From positions 58,501 through 122,500 of the forward strand of contig JAJKFJ010021287.1 of NCBI GenBank assembly GCA_027382625.1: DNA of 64,000 bases, in the 5' to 3' direction. Each line of letters begins with the position of its first letter. Position 1 is the stretch's first letter. Shown piece by piece: positions 32,600-46,400 of the stretch. Source of the DNA: Tetmemena sp. SeJ-2015. Lineage: Eukaryota; Ciliophora; Spirotrichea; Sporadotrichida; Oxytrichidae. Under the pieces are notes generated by a model that was given only the letters and a program-made list of their open reading frames with translations, was not told the DNA's origin and made no database searches. A program made the translations under genes and the position numbers.

Positions 32600-35500
32600 T
32601 TAAAGCTACTTTTTAAATTTAAGCAGGAAGATGGCCTGAAAGGATTAAACATTCCAGGAATTTGAGTAAATTAATGGTTCTAGTTAAAAGTAGGGGTGGG
32701 AATTCTTAAAATTTCAACGCCTTGGTGTGAGTTTTGACTGAAGGCGCTTGGTGATGAGAGAGCTGAGGGGGATAGTTGCTAAGGAGAGAAGAATCTCTTC
32801 TAGTCATATACTAGTGTAGACATATTAATCATTCATAAAATAATTCTGGCATATTTGGTTGAGTTTATTGTTGAGGGGTAAAATTTGTCGGGTTGGAAAT
32901 ACTTGGTTGTTGATTGTTGTCTTTTATTATCACCAAAATTCATTTAAATAATGCAAAATCAAAACTAATACTCAACGTTAATAACATTTTCCAAATTTTA
33001 TAATACTAAAATTCAAACTTAATTAATGCTATACACTTTTAATTTTCATTATTTGTGTTTTTATTAAACTAAGCATAGTAATTTCAGGTTGATTAAAATT
33101 TTTCATTTTAATATCCAGTCTTGTTTTAAATTCGAGAGATATTACATTCTAAAAATAATTTAAATTCTGTGTGAATGAGCCCCCAACTTAAACTTATTTG
33201 ATCCAATCCAATTAACCTATTATGTTCTTCATAAATTAAAATAATTTCACTGACTAAAATTCCTATTATCTATCCTGAGAGCTATCTTTCAGTAGATTAT
33301 TAATCAAGATAAAATTATTGATCTAATATATTTATCTCTATTTTAAATAATATTAATATTGAATTATTTCTTCTGATCATAATTTTAATTTTGATTAAAG
33401 GACTCTCTAGCCTCAGTATTCCTTTTAAGTAATTTATGTTTTAAATCTAATTATATTTCTGATTATATCTTTTATATTTTATATTCATTTATTGTAATAG
33501 TAGCAATAATTTAATTTCGATTGATATTTGCCTCCACAAATTATTACAAAAATACACTTTCATTAGTTCTAATTAAGTACTCGAAATTTTTTATAAACAT
33601 ATCACACATATTAATTTAATATTCATATAAGTAAATAGAGAAGTAAAAAAATAATAATTTTGTATTAAACTAAAAATGGCAATTTCTGGACAAAAATCAA
33701 ATTATTTGTTAAAATTTTATTTAGCAATATTTTTGTTAATTTTTAGGCTTTCTTAAATTTTTGATCTTGTTTATTGACTAATAGTTGCTTTAATCTGACA
33801 CCAATGATTTTATTTGTGCACCTAATTTTCCAGAACTTTTAAAGGCCTTGCCTATTTGCAAGAACACTGAATTTTAAAGCAAGTTTAAAATTAAATTATT
33901 AACTATAATTATCATACATTAAATTAATTATTATTATGACTTTCATAATCCTAATATATTCAAAATTAAAATCATAGTTGCTAATTAATTATACGATTCT
34001 TAAGAAAAACAGAGTATGATTTTCAAACATATTTATTATAAAAATATTACCTACTCACTTTCAAATCGCAATTTAAATTAAAGATCGATACTTTCAAATA
34101 AATTAAATTCAAATTTTTTATATTTTTGCATTTTTTAAAATGAAAGAATAAATTAACCCAATGAAAATAAAAAAATAAGAAAAAAAATAAAAAGGGAAGT
34201 TTTAAAAACCTGATTGAATATATTATTTGATTTCATTACTTCAACAAATTTTATAGTTATCTAAAAAGGGTTTCTCCTTAATGCATCTTCATATATAGTG
34301 TCTGGGATGAGATAAAGTGTCGCAGCAGTGATAAATAATGAAATAATTGAATTTTAAATTTAATTTTAATTAAAACCCCCATAAAAAAATTTTTATGGAA
34401 TTTTTGGGCCCTTTAATTTTTTAATTTATGTGCTTATCTATTTTGTTTCAATTTAAATTTTTTATTACTTTGAAAAAATATAAATTATTTATTTATTCTC
34501 TATTTAATTTATTTTTTAATTTTTAATTTATAAAAATTTTTTTTAATTTTTTTAATTTTAGGTTTTTTTAGTTTAAGGTATTTTTATGGGGGGGAAGTTT
34601 GCTTTTGATTTTGTTGCAATATTTGGACTGATTGCTTAGGACTGAAATTAACATTTTAAAAAAATTCTTTAGATAAGAGCTTTCTTAAGAAAATTTGTAG
34701 ATCTGTGGTCCAAAATTAGTTAGAAGGTCATTTTCATCAATTTTAAAAGTTTAGAGATTTGGTTTGCTCGACAGATATTAAATCTTCTGCAACATCTCTC
34801 TTTAGTTTAAAATTTCAAAATGCTAAATAATTGAGGATTATTGAAACAAAATTCAATTTCCCTAAAATAAATGAGCTAAATAAGATGCCAGCTAAATCAC
34901 TTATTAAATTAATTTCTTAGAAAGATATTATAATTAAACTCAAAATTTCCCTGTAAGAATAACCTTAGCTTTTTTTAGAGAAAGCAAAAGTCTTCTTCTT
35001 TATATTATTTTTACTTCATTTCTAATATGAAATTATTCTTATAATAATCACAAAACAAGAAATATGGCATTTAAGAGAATTGATTTACTCTTAATTTAAT
35101 AATTTTTGCTAATTTATTAAGTATCTAATTATGAGCATAAATTATGATTTATAGTTTGATAGACTTTCAGTCTGCTTGTCCTAGTCCTTATTTATAAGAT
35201 TTGACTTCGTGCTACGCCCTTAATAAATAAATATGATTAATATTTAATTGGTTCTTTGCTTGAAATTGGTCATGAATGTGGTCGCAAAATGGTTTGAAAT
35301 ATTGTGATTCAATTAAAAATTATAATATATTCGATCAATCTATTCATATACTTCTTCTATTGATTTTAAATCAATAAACTAGCTTTTCTGCATAAAAATG
35401 TACTATTATTGACTAATATAGGCTCCAATCAAGTCAACCTTCCATAAGAAAGATAAAGCTACACAAAAGAAGGCAAAAGTTCATCAATATTTGAATAAAT

Positions 35501-35810
35501 CATCAATTTGAAATACTTTCTAGAGAAATAGCTTGCCCTTTATTTTTTAAATTACAAAAAATTGACTATTCAATCAACAGTAAGAGAGTTTCTTAACAAA
35601 GATTTACTTAGTTATAATCTAGATAGTTCAGAAAATTCTAATAAACTTAAACAAAACAGAAATTTTTTAAAAGCAGAAAAAAATTTTAAAAAAAACAAAG
35701 TAAGAATTAAATAAATTTTCAAAATTCTAATTAAAAACTGTTTAACAAATGAGTTTACTTCTTCTCATTTCAGGTAATGATCCCCATTTAGAACTTAGTA
35801 TATTCTATAA
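32600..35810. other. AT-rich region without recognisable genes
   Basis: About 3.2 kb of strongly AT-rich DNA. No frame with protein-like composition was seen on either strand. It may hold intergenic DNA or eliminated sequence. A C/G-tipped inverted repeat pair lies at 34376 and 34581 (see findings). Confidence 0.5.
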
Positions 35811-35818
35811 CACATTGC

Positions 35819-36717
35819 TCAGATTCTTCTCTGTGGGATTCCATTAGGCTTCTGGGCGCTTCCTCTGCCCTTTTATGAAGATGTAGCTGGTCTGCTATCT
35901 CCCAACTAGCTTCCATTTACCAGAGCGTTTTCTAAATCTTCATAAGCAGCCTTTTGTAGGAGTTGAGTGTTCTAGAGTCTCTGAATGAGCTCGAGCTCCT
36001 CTTGCTCCATACGAGACACCATTTACTCATGCTCAATTCTCTTCATCTCTTCTCTTTGAGCCTTCTCCTCGATCTGCTGGCGTGTTCTAAGTTACTTTTC
36101 TTAGAGGTCTCTGTTACGCTTCTCTTGAGCCTCTTTCTGCTGAGTCTTTATCATCTACTTGAGTGAGGTGTTCTTCAGGTAATCTTGCTACTTTTGAATG
36201 TGCATGAAGTCCTTCTGGTCTCGTTTCTCCTGCTTCACGTTATCTGCATGGGTCTTCACTTTCTCCTCAAAGCCTATCTTCTGTTGCTAGATTGACTACT
36301 TTAAAATTTCCTTTTGCTGCCTATTCAAAGCTTGTCTGAGCTGTTCCTCTTCCTCTCTCTGTCTTTGTCGCTCTAACTTCTGAGCCTGGTGCTCTTGGTT
36401 TCTCTGTCGCTGGGAGATGATGTCTCTCGCTCTCTTCTTAGTCTCCTCTATTTTCTTCCAAGCCTAAATACAGTGGTGAATAAACGATAAGCAAAGATAA
36501 ACCATTATTTGAAACTCTCCGTTTTAATTCCATGGATGCATCCATTTCTCAATTTATAACATCTGCTTACCTTTTGCTCCTCTTGTCTGAGTAGTTAGAT
36601 TCTGTTGGAGAGAAGTTTGTGGTCTTCTTCTGCTCTCTTGCGCGCGATCTTAGCAGCGATGAGTTTACGGTGCAAGGTCTCATCATCATCGTCCTCGTAC
36701 ACATTCAAATCCATCAT
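35819..36717 (-). CDS. Charged coiled-coil protein
   Basis: ATG at 36717 begins MMDLNVYEDDDDETLHRKLI. Almost the whole protein is a long helix rich in Glu, Arg, Lys and Gln (for example KLERQRQREEEEQLRQALN, RDLQEKQLRTRQQIEEKAQR), typical of coiled-coil cytoskeletal or basal-body proteins. An intron at 36464-36570 joins EEQK to AWKKIEETKKRARD. The C-terminus, NSQLGDSRPATSSQKGRG.., ends in TGA at 35819. A further coding-like stretch upstream (36727-36880, EQMLDSPQQMEDGNHYDD) may be an earlier exon. No specific family assigned. Confidence 0.75.
36464..36570 (-). other. 107-bp intron
   Basis: On the minus strand it runs from GTAAGCAGAT to CTGTATTTAG; splicing gives LRQEEQKAWKKIEETKK in frame. 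Confidence 0.8.
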
Positions 36718-37601
36718 CTCTGAAAATTAAGAGGAATAAATTGCTGCGGCTGGCCATCGGGGGTGCCATTATTTATTCCATTAGTTACATCGTCATAATG
36801 GTTTCCATCTTCCATCTACTGAGGGCTGTCTAGCATTTGCTCACTCGACTGCGCTTGGTTCTACAGATAGCTCTTAAAAATTACAAACAAATCCAATGGA
36901 TATTTGCAAGTCAAATCTTGCTTCAATCCTCCAAATAATATTATCAAAATTAGTTGTATATCAAATAGATTATAATAAAAGTGGCGACAATAAATTCCAA
37001 GAAGAAATTTATTTAATAAATTTAAAGAAGCCCATCTGATAGAATTATAAACTCTAAAATTTGAGTTCCTTTTTTTAAAATTAAGAGATAAAATAACTAC
37101 TTATCAATTTTAAGATTCTGTCTTTTTATCAAGAGAAAAGCAAATACTCTATCTCTCATTGTAATATCTTATAAAAATTCTCCAATTTCTCAATAATGAA
37201 ATCAATTTAAGTGTAAATCTATACGAGTTCGATTTTACTTTAATTTCTCAAAATTTTTGCTCTTAATTTAATCCCATCTTATTATCTCTACGTTTAATTA
37301 AGTTTAAAATAAGTTACCATGATTGAGCTGCGTTAATAAAAATTAATATTTATTATATTCGTTAAAATTATTAGTATAAGTTTATAATTTAAAGCCACCA
37401 AACTATAAGAGATAAAATTGGAAAGGAAGCGTTATGAATTAACTATTTTGCTCTTCATTAATTGATACAACTGTGTGAATCGTATTCAAATCTAAGTTAA
37501 TATGTCAGTCTTTGAAATCCTGAGACTATTCACCGTCCTTCGAGAGCATTTGGGAAAGCATAGATATCCTATGATTCTTCATACTCCTCAGGGTCATCCA
37601 T

Positions 37602-40600
37602 TCATTTTAATAATTTAAATCTGCTATTATCATTCTTCCTAGAGCCTTTCTTAATCAAGCTAGTAAGTGAGCTTATCTTTAACAGTACACAAATAATCTA
37701 GTTACTTATTGATGTAGGCTTTACTAGGAACCAGCATACTCTTGTTTACTTCTATTAACTTAAAGACTATCTAAAATTGATTATTAATATTAGAATTAAA
37801 GCAACTTTTGGAGAGGAGTAGTAATTATAGATGACTGGCCTTGAGTATTTTGGGATGAAGAGGACTAAGAATTGAAGTTGTTTTTAAGGGTGAGACTGAG
37901 TCTTTGATTCGTCCACTCTCTGCTAGCTGAGTTGAAGTTCCAATCTCTCTTATCGAGGTTGCTCTCTACAGCCTTCTCTAGTTGCTTTTAATAAGATTGC
38001 ACTTCCTTCAGATAAGACTCCTACTGACTAAGCATGTACTCATCAAGTGATTGAGATTGCAAATAAAAGTTCATTGAGGTTTGCAACCTTCTCGAGTCAT
38101 ACACTGACTAAGTAATATACACATTTTTCATCTGCCCGAATAAGTCATTCTTTTTCTCAAGGCACCTTGTAATCCTCAAGAACGTTTAGTATCTTCGGTA
38201 TGTATACAAGTTAATTGAAACCTATTAATTTGAATTATATACTTTCTATATGATCTCTAAATGAAGATAATCTTCTTCATGAAGTCTTGAATTTTACTGT
38301 AGTCTATGAATTAGTTCCAAGGTTTTACTCTTTTTCTTGCTCTATACCTAAGATATACTTTTTCAATGACTCGTGCAGCTCTTTTATGTGAAAGTAGGAA
38401 AATCTTAGCGTCAATATTCTACTTAATAAAAGTAATAAAGCAAAATCTATTAAGACTAAGTGCATTTCTTATGTTATCTCCAATACTTTAGAATCAGCAA
38501 TTTGGCTCTTATTTTTTTAAGGAATAATTATCTCCAAAAGGTTTGGACTACTCTCGCCTAATGATTAATCATGAACTCCTTAATTTAAGTCTTATTGAAA
38601 AACCTTGTAAGGTATGCATCAAATTTCTCGTCTATCTCATACACATAAGATTCTTCAGGCCTTTTTGCTTTCGATTCTAACATAGTTTGCTAATCTTTGA
38701 GTGGACTTAAACTAGGGTTAAGGTTTTCATTTTGCTTCTCAGGACTAGATTGGCAAGTTATTTTAATGCGTTAGTTTTTCTGGCTTAAATTACTGGCATA
38801 GTTTATTCCATTATGGAAAGTCTTACTGGTATTGATATCTATTTGAGATTCTGAAGTAGTTGAGTCCTTTTTCTAAGATGAAGAAACTATTCTTGTAATT
38901 CGAGTTACCTTTGGTCTGGTGGCAAGTGTACTCGTCTTGACAATTCTTGACCTATTATTTGCATGAAGAGATTGCTTGATATTTATACTTGAGAGGCTAT
39001 TATCATCAACTTCAAAAGTTGTGTTATCTTAATTATGGCCAATGTCCTTCACTGAAAACGATACATGATTTAGTAAAAACTTGCTTGATTTACCTCCTGA
39101 TTCGCGCATTCTTCCCCTTTCCTTAGAAACTCCATCAAGCCTCTATTAGCTCATTTACTTTTTTACGGTTTTCGGAGGAGAGCTTTTCACTTACTTGGCT
39201 TCTTAAGTCTACGATATAGGATCGCTTATATTAATGCCATTTAGTTTATCTTTGGCTGAAAGTTAAACCTCACCTTCCAGCCCGCTGCTTATTTTTGCTC
39301 CATAGCCTGAGTTTAGAGGCTCAAGTAACTTTTTATTTTTATTCTTATAAAGGAGCTTTAGCAAATTTTCAGCACTATTCCCTCTAAGTTATTGATCCTT
39401 ATAATTTAATGTGCCTTAGATATTTATGTGACTTTATAGTTAACCCTGACCAATAGGAGTACTCATCCCACTATTCAGATGCTGATGCTAGATCTAACTA
39501 ATTTTAAATTATCATTATTTTAATCGATGGAAGCTGATTTAATCTTTTGAGATTTTTGAGGTCTAAGTTTTCAAGATATACTTGCTGAGAATCATGCTAA
39601 CTCTCTGTTAAATGAAATACAACGCTAAGCAAGTATTTATGTTGTATTTGCTGTGCCCTTTGATGACAAATTAAGCTTTTGAATTGGAGCTAGAATCTTG
39701 TAATTAGAATTTGAAGTTGCCTTCTGATTCCCTAGTCTGACAGAGATGACATTCGGATCCATCTTTGGAGTGACCTTCATTTAAGGTGTGTTGTAAAAGT
39801 TTTGCATGGTCTGATTACTGCTCCTCGTTCCTTACTTAGTTGCAGTGGTGGACTGATTGTAATAGCGCTACGAGTCAAGCTATGGTTCAACACTGATTGT
39901 TTATTTTTTAAAGACAGCTATTCCTTATGTGATCTGATTTTGCTCTCTCACGTACTCAATCAAAGAAAGGAAATAAAAACTTATCACTGACTGATGTCTT
40001 CCTGAGTGGAGATTAGTGTCTCTGTTCCTTGTATACTGGTAGATTGCCTGATTTTACTCACTCTCCAAATCTAAGACTTTCTTTTGATCGTACTTTTCCT
40101 TGTAGGTTGAAATCTATTTTTGAGTCTCCAAGTTTTGTTCAAGGAGTACCTTCAGCACTTTTTCTAGCTTTTTATTGTACTGAATTTGCACTTTTGACTA
40201 GCTCTTTGCTTTTTGAATCAGCTTCTTTATATTGAAGTAGTTTTGGATTTCTGTTTGCGTATTTGTGCTGCCCCTATTGACTCCCTCATTCGTACTTTTA
40301 TCAAAAGCAAAAAGCTACAAATTTAGTTACTCTAAGCGTAATTGTTTGTATTACTAGAATTTTGGTTCTACTGATTATTTTGCTCTAAGAATTAGATTAA
40401 CCGGAGCTTCCATTTACTTACTTAAAAGCACATTAGAAATACTCCTTCAGTTCATTGAAGAAAGCCTATCGAGAAACTTGAATGCAAATAGCGATGCAAA
40501 CCTAAGGATCAACAATGCATTCTTTTAGAGCTGCTTGTAAGATACGCATGTGTCGCTTCCTTGATTCTTTCATCTACTCGACCTATTAAGGATCAGCCTA

Positions 40601-43117
40601 AGACACCATAATTTCGTTCAGGTGCAATTCTTAAAAAGCAAAAATGCTATTCTTAATATTCAGCATGGACAAAGTCATCGAAATTCATACCTTTAAAGGG
40701 CTTCAACATCTTCTTCACAGATTTTTGGAGTTTCTTAATTAGAGGTTTGTCTTCAATTCTAATGTTAGAAGTTTTATTTAAATGAAAAGTTTCAACCTGC
40801 TGCCTCTAATTTTCTTTCTAGAGTACCCCAAACCATGCAGATGAGTCTGTGTATTTGGGCTTTAACTTTCTATTTTTTAAGTCAATCATTTGCTTGAAAA
40901 TGTTCATGTCCTCAGCCCTTGATATTACTGGCTTTACAACATCTTAAATAGTTTGGATAACACCTTAAAAATTAATGAGACTGTAAATTAAACTTGCTTA
41001 ATGCTTGCTAATTAATTCTGCTCCTGTTGCTACTTCGGATCCAAGAATTGCTGCTATGCAGCCTGATCATTCTTAGCATTATTTTTATTTTTGGCCGAAG
41101 TTTAGGGCTATTAAGGTTAAAGAGGCAGTAGATTAGGATGAGATGATGATAATCTATTCTTTTTGAGGTTACTTAACATTAGAACTTGCTATACTATTTT
41201 AGGCTTTTCCTGGCAATTGGCTTTTAACTTTTGGCTTTCTGAGGGGTTATAGGGTTGAAGCAAGAGAGTGAGTTTAGCTACTCAACGGTAACACTTTATC
41301 ATCAGTGGGTATGTTACTCTTCAAAACTTATTGAATATTGTAAGTCTCCTCTTGCTCCCCTTCTAATGGGTTTTCAACCTAGTTTTCCTAAATCATAGCT
41401 TATTATTGAGGTAGAAGAAGTTAATTATTGGCTTAGCTTTAGAATCATTTCTTAAATAGGTTAACTATATTTGCAGAGGTCATTATAAAATTAAACTGGT
41501 ATAGCATTATATTTTTCATTGGCTTCAAGATAAATAGCTTGCTAATTTTAGACAATTTGCTAGATTTGGAGTTACAATTAGAGCATCAACTGCTAGTGTT
41601 GCTGCTCATTTATGCTTCCATTTACAAGAAGTTAATTCAACTGCTGAACTTAAGCCACAATCTAATTATTTGTTGCGAAAATGAATCCTCCCGTTTGCAC
41701 TTGCTGCTATCCTTGACTATACAAATAAAAAATAGACTCTGCTGCGACTGAATTCAAATCAATAAGAGTTTAAATAATTATTGAATTAAAGAAGGCTGCT
41801 GTTATTATAGAGCAGAGCCCCCAATGTTAATCTTTTTGATCTTCTTGTTTTGAGGAGTTTTGAAATTTTATATAGCTTATTGGTTTGTGACAGAGTTGAC
41901 CGTATTTGCTTGAAACATTGAGCCAGCTGGCATATTGACTACATGCTATGGATTCATGCTTAATTTAAATAGAAGGAAGTAGCATCATTATCAATAATCT
42001 TATTAATATACTTAATTGTTTATTGTTAGTTGAATTAACGGTACCAGTGCCACTTTAATGAACCTACTGCGCAGACTGCATAAGAACGAACTGATTCCCT
42101 CCTCTCATGGTCGAATTCATGTTTATACTTGAGTTATTGGACTGAGGTGCTTGCAGATTCTGCTGTTGCTGTTGTACTTGCTGATGCTGTTATTGGTATT
42201 GCTGTAACAGCAGTAACTGCTACTATTGAAGCGATAGGATATTTTAAGACTGAATGGCTTAATTAGAAAGTGAGAAGGGTGATTAGTATTATTGAAGAAG
42301 CATTTGCTGCTGGAACAAAGAGGGTCCTCCTAAACTACTTGCAGCATTTGAGGAGGAATTTGTAATTGCACCTAGACTTGATGATCCTGCGGCCATTTAA
42401 GTGATAGTGTAAGATGGTCCTAGTGATTATTATAAAGTAGATGAGATATTTATTTTTGCTTAAATTGATTAAATATAAATTATTAGGTTTTATTAAGATT
42501 ATAATATTTAAGCCTCAAATAATAAAACACTTTTACAAAATTTAATTCTAACAATAATAATCAAGTGGTGTTTTGCTTAATTATCTATTTTAAGATGACT
42601 TTGTTTGATGCTAATAAAATTAATTTCTCAAAACAATCTAATATTGAGGACCAGCACTAAAAATATAACTGGATTCTTAGTTATTGTTTGAAGGTTACTG
42701 ATTAAGTTGGCTTTGGAAAGGACCACCACAAATTAAAATCTTAATTTCTAACCAGTAGGTGCGTTGGTGTATTAAAATACTTGCTGTTTCTGAAACCCCT
42801 AATTCTAATGAGGATTTTAAAGAGAATTCATGTTAGCAAGGGCGATGTTATGCGGTGCAATTACAAGTGCGTTTTTAGTTCTTTTTGGAGGCGACTGACT
42901 GCTTTATTAAAATACTGGACCTCCAACTCCTTAAATTAAAAATCCAACGAGTATATTATTGAATTTGTTGATAGAGAAACTACTAGTTGATATTATTGGC
43001 CATACTTTATTGTTGCAACCAAAATTAAAATAGCAGCTAAGCTTGACTTTAGAGTAAGAATTGCTGTTAAGGAGTCAACTAGTTGAAAAAGAGGTTATCC
43101 GAGGTTAAAGTAGCCAT
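37602..43117 (-). CDS. Gln-rich protein with IQ (calmodulin-binding) motifs
   Basis: The likely start is the ATG at 43117 (MATLTSDNLFFNQLTPQQQ); a second Met at 42396 (MAAGSSSLGAITNSSS) is an alternative. The first third is poly-Gln/Ser (for example SLQQQQLLLLQQYQQQHQQ). The middle is basic with KQMIDLKNRKLKPKYTDSSA and KKLQKSVKKMLKPFKG. The C-terminal third has at least three IQ-like helices: ARVVQTFWRQLFLKK (about 38560), AARVIEKVYLRYRARKR (about 38360) and KKIIFIQRSYRKYIIQ (about 38270), which usually bind calmodulin or EF-hand light chains. The end reads SSLTSLIKKGSRKNDNS to TGA at 37602. Several frame breaks (40640, 41500, 42000, 42400-42750) look like IESs. The gene model is one long assembly and could be two genes. 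Confidence 0.6.
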
Positions 43118-43456
43118 GCCTCCACTACTTGGTGCGAGAGGTAACACTGACCCTCCCTGCAATATTCAATTATCCTAATTTACTAATAAATAGATAAATT
43201 ACTCAGTTATTGCAATAATTCATTACTATTATTCATTTTATTAGATTATAATTTATATTTCACTACAAAGCTCATTCTACTATCCTACTCACCACAACTA
43301 TCTTAAAAAAGTATAAAATCAAAGTTTAATAGAATCATAAAATAATTTTAAATATCCCAAAAAGAGAGATTCGATAGAAAAATTACAAAATCCTATTAGA
43401 GTAACGTAAATTACAAAGAAATTAATAAATTTTGATAATATCGAGAATATACTTTT

Positions 43457-46400
43457 TCATTGAGGCCTCCTTTGCTAAATTCTATAGTGATAATAAATAT
43501 CGACTGCCTTGCCTATCTGATCTGCGCTTACAGGCTTGTGAATTACTTCTTTCATTCCCACTGCAAAGCACTATTTCACACTCTCATCATTTGAAAAGGC
43601 AGTAAATAAAATATTTATTAACTGCTACTATCGCTAGCTTATCTCCTGTCGGGTATTGTAATGTCGGGTGCTTAGACTTCATTCTGTTAAGAATTTATAT
43701 AGTCGACTGATAATCTTTAAATTGAATTAATTTATTTTGATAACCATCCATAACTGGCATATTTAGATCCATGAATATCAGTTTACAAGTAAAATGAAAA
43801 CTTAATCTTAAATTAGTTTGTATCTTAGGTCACAGCAAGTTTTTGAAAGGCACCTCTCAAAAGCCTCTAGAGCCTCTTAAAAAATTATTATACCAATATA
43901 TAAAGGATTGTCTTTGCCATTAGAAGCCTTGTCCACTTGCAATCCATACATCTCCCTTAGGATGATTTCCAATGGAATCAAGTTGAAAACATTGTCGTCT
44001 ACTATCAATATTTAAGCCTAGCAATCACAATCCTTCCTTTGCTTATCAAAATACAAGTAACTATTTTAGAAGCTGTGAGTTTTCGGTATGAACTGTTGGC
44101 AGCCTAAACTGAGACTCTTCATCTTGATCATTCTCCTCTATCATCATGTCCTAGTTGAAGTTGCCAGAGGGAACTTACTATATATCGGAGGGATCTCCTT
44201 CAATCTAATTTACCATACATATCATCATTACATTTTGATTATTCTCCCACATTAAGGATATTCCCAGTATTGCAGTCGATGTTTATCATGCTCTGCGGCT
44301 CTTGTGATATTTAGTTGAAATTGAAGAGAGGAGACCCTCCTCCATCTTAATCGTTAGGGCCTTTTTTCTTGATTTTGATTACTGAAGAGCCAGAGTTCAT
44401 TAGCTTTATCTCTTCCTCAATCATTTCTTCCCCTAGAATTGCTTAATTATCTTTGAGCTGAGAAGATTTGAAGCTCGACGGCCTGAAAGGAATAGGATTG
44501 CAAAAAAGATTAAAATGTATTGAGAGGGGGTGAGGACATCTAAAACTCCTTATTTGTGACTTGGCTGTCCGTCTCTCCACCTATCCTCTAAATTATGGAA
44601 GTTAAGTTGCTCTGAAGAGTCGGCCTTATAGCTTAAGATGGTTGTTAATTAGGTGTATTACAATTATAATAAAATCGCTGACTTATTATAAAGTCTCTCC
44701 AGTCGCGGCCATCTCTAAAGAGGAAGCTTGACGTCTTCGATCCTCTCAATTTCTCCTTGCTCAAGCAAGCACGATCCAGAGCGTACATCCCTGATATGAA
44801 TCTCATTCCATTCTTGGAGAGTCGCCTCCCTCAACCTAAGTCTAGGGCAGCAGCTCTCGATCATCTTTCTTCGTTTTGGATCCTTGAATTCTGACACTCA
44901 TCCTCAGCTCACCTACCCTGAGGTCGGTCGGATTTTGGGACTCTGGGTTGGCGCAGAGAATATGATCGTGCAACGCTGGAAGCGCAATGTTTACGTGGTG
45001 ATATTTAGCAAGACTAGGCGAGGGCGCAGTCCACTGCTTCCCCCAGAAGCTGAACGTCGGATCATTTCGATCAAGGTGCTGAATGAAACTGCGCACCTAA
45101 ACTTGAAGCAGCGCTGCCATTATCTCCATCACTCTTTCGGCATTCCTCTGCTGTCTAAATTCTGGCTGAGACAAGTTTATCGCCTTAATGGTGTCAAGTA
45201 TCGTGCCGCTGGTTACCAGTATCGCTGAAAGGAGGATAAGGAGCAGGAGGCCCAATCTCGTCAACAAGACTTCTCCCAGCTCGTCGCTCGGTGGATTCAC
45301 GAGGGAAGGCGCCTCGTTTACATTGATGAGTCTTCTTTCAACGCCTGGTAGTCACCCAAGAAGAGCCAGCTCAAGGATCGCATGAAGGTTCAGATACCCA
45401 GCACACGTGGGAAGTCTTTGTCTGTCATTGCAGCAATCAGCGAACCAGGCGGCCTTCTCCACTCGTAGATTATATCATGCAGCAATAATCTCCAGCAATT
45501 TATAGCCTTCATTAGGGAGCTCTCGCCTCACCTCCCTCCTGGGAGTGTTTTACTAATGGATAACCTCTCCATCCACAGAAGCTCAAGAGTGCCGCTCGCC
45601 ATTCCAGTAGATTGCGCCATCGAGTTTTTCCCACCTTAAAGTTGCTCACTTAATCCGATCGAGCGACTTTGGTCTTTGGGCGATGGCTCTTTCCTCCGCT
45701 GCTGTTGATGCGTTTACTTTGTCCACGCAAGCAGTTTCTATTTCCTCCTATTCCTCTTCGATACATTCAAGGAAGCCTGCTAACACTCCTCCAGCCTGAG
45801 AGCATCTCTCAAATCAGACAGGAGCATTCCCTGGTATCCTCTGTCACTCAGACCCAAGTCGTTCAGTCTCTTCAAATATGAGTGGGTGGAATCCGGTAAA
45901 TGGCAGAGCTCTGTGCATTTTCTTATCTCTACTTTTTCAATACACGGGCGCCTCCTCAGGCCTTCGCTTTAAGCATAGCAGCGATGAGGTAGCAAAGTAT
46001 CGCGTAGCGCGGTTGGGTCTTGGTCTACTGCCTATCTCATGACACCTCTGAAAGCTTACTCAAGTCGTCCCAGGGCTTCTTGGGCATCCATCACCTTAGC
46101 TCTCAATTAGTGGAGCGCATTTTCCTCTCGGACAACGCCAACTTTGGCAGCCATTATTTAAGGAAGCTCTGAAATCAAGGTCTCTTTCTGCCGCTGAGCA
46201 TGTGAAGGGCCGTGAAGGATAATCTCTTGTTGTTTACAGAATGGGCTAGAGTCATCCAAGATCAGAGCGGAATGGTAGTGGTTGACTTGGAGTTGAGCTA
46301 GCGGGTCCCAAAGCAAGGGCTAGCCTCATTCTTTAACGGTCTTAGAATGGAGGTCATTGGCTTTACCCAGGCTGTGGGAGGAATGGAGGGTCCCACTGGA

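Noticed and set aside
35963..36166. Leu-rich plus-strand frame at 36 kb
   Set aside because: It is the antisense of the coiled-coil gene; Glu/Gln/Lys codons read backwards give Leu/Ser.
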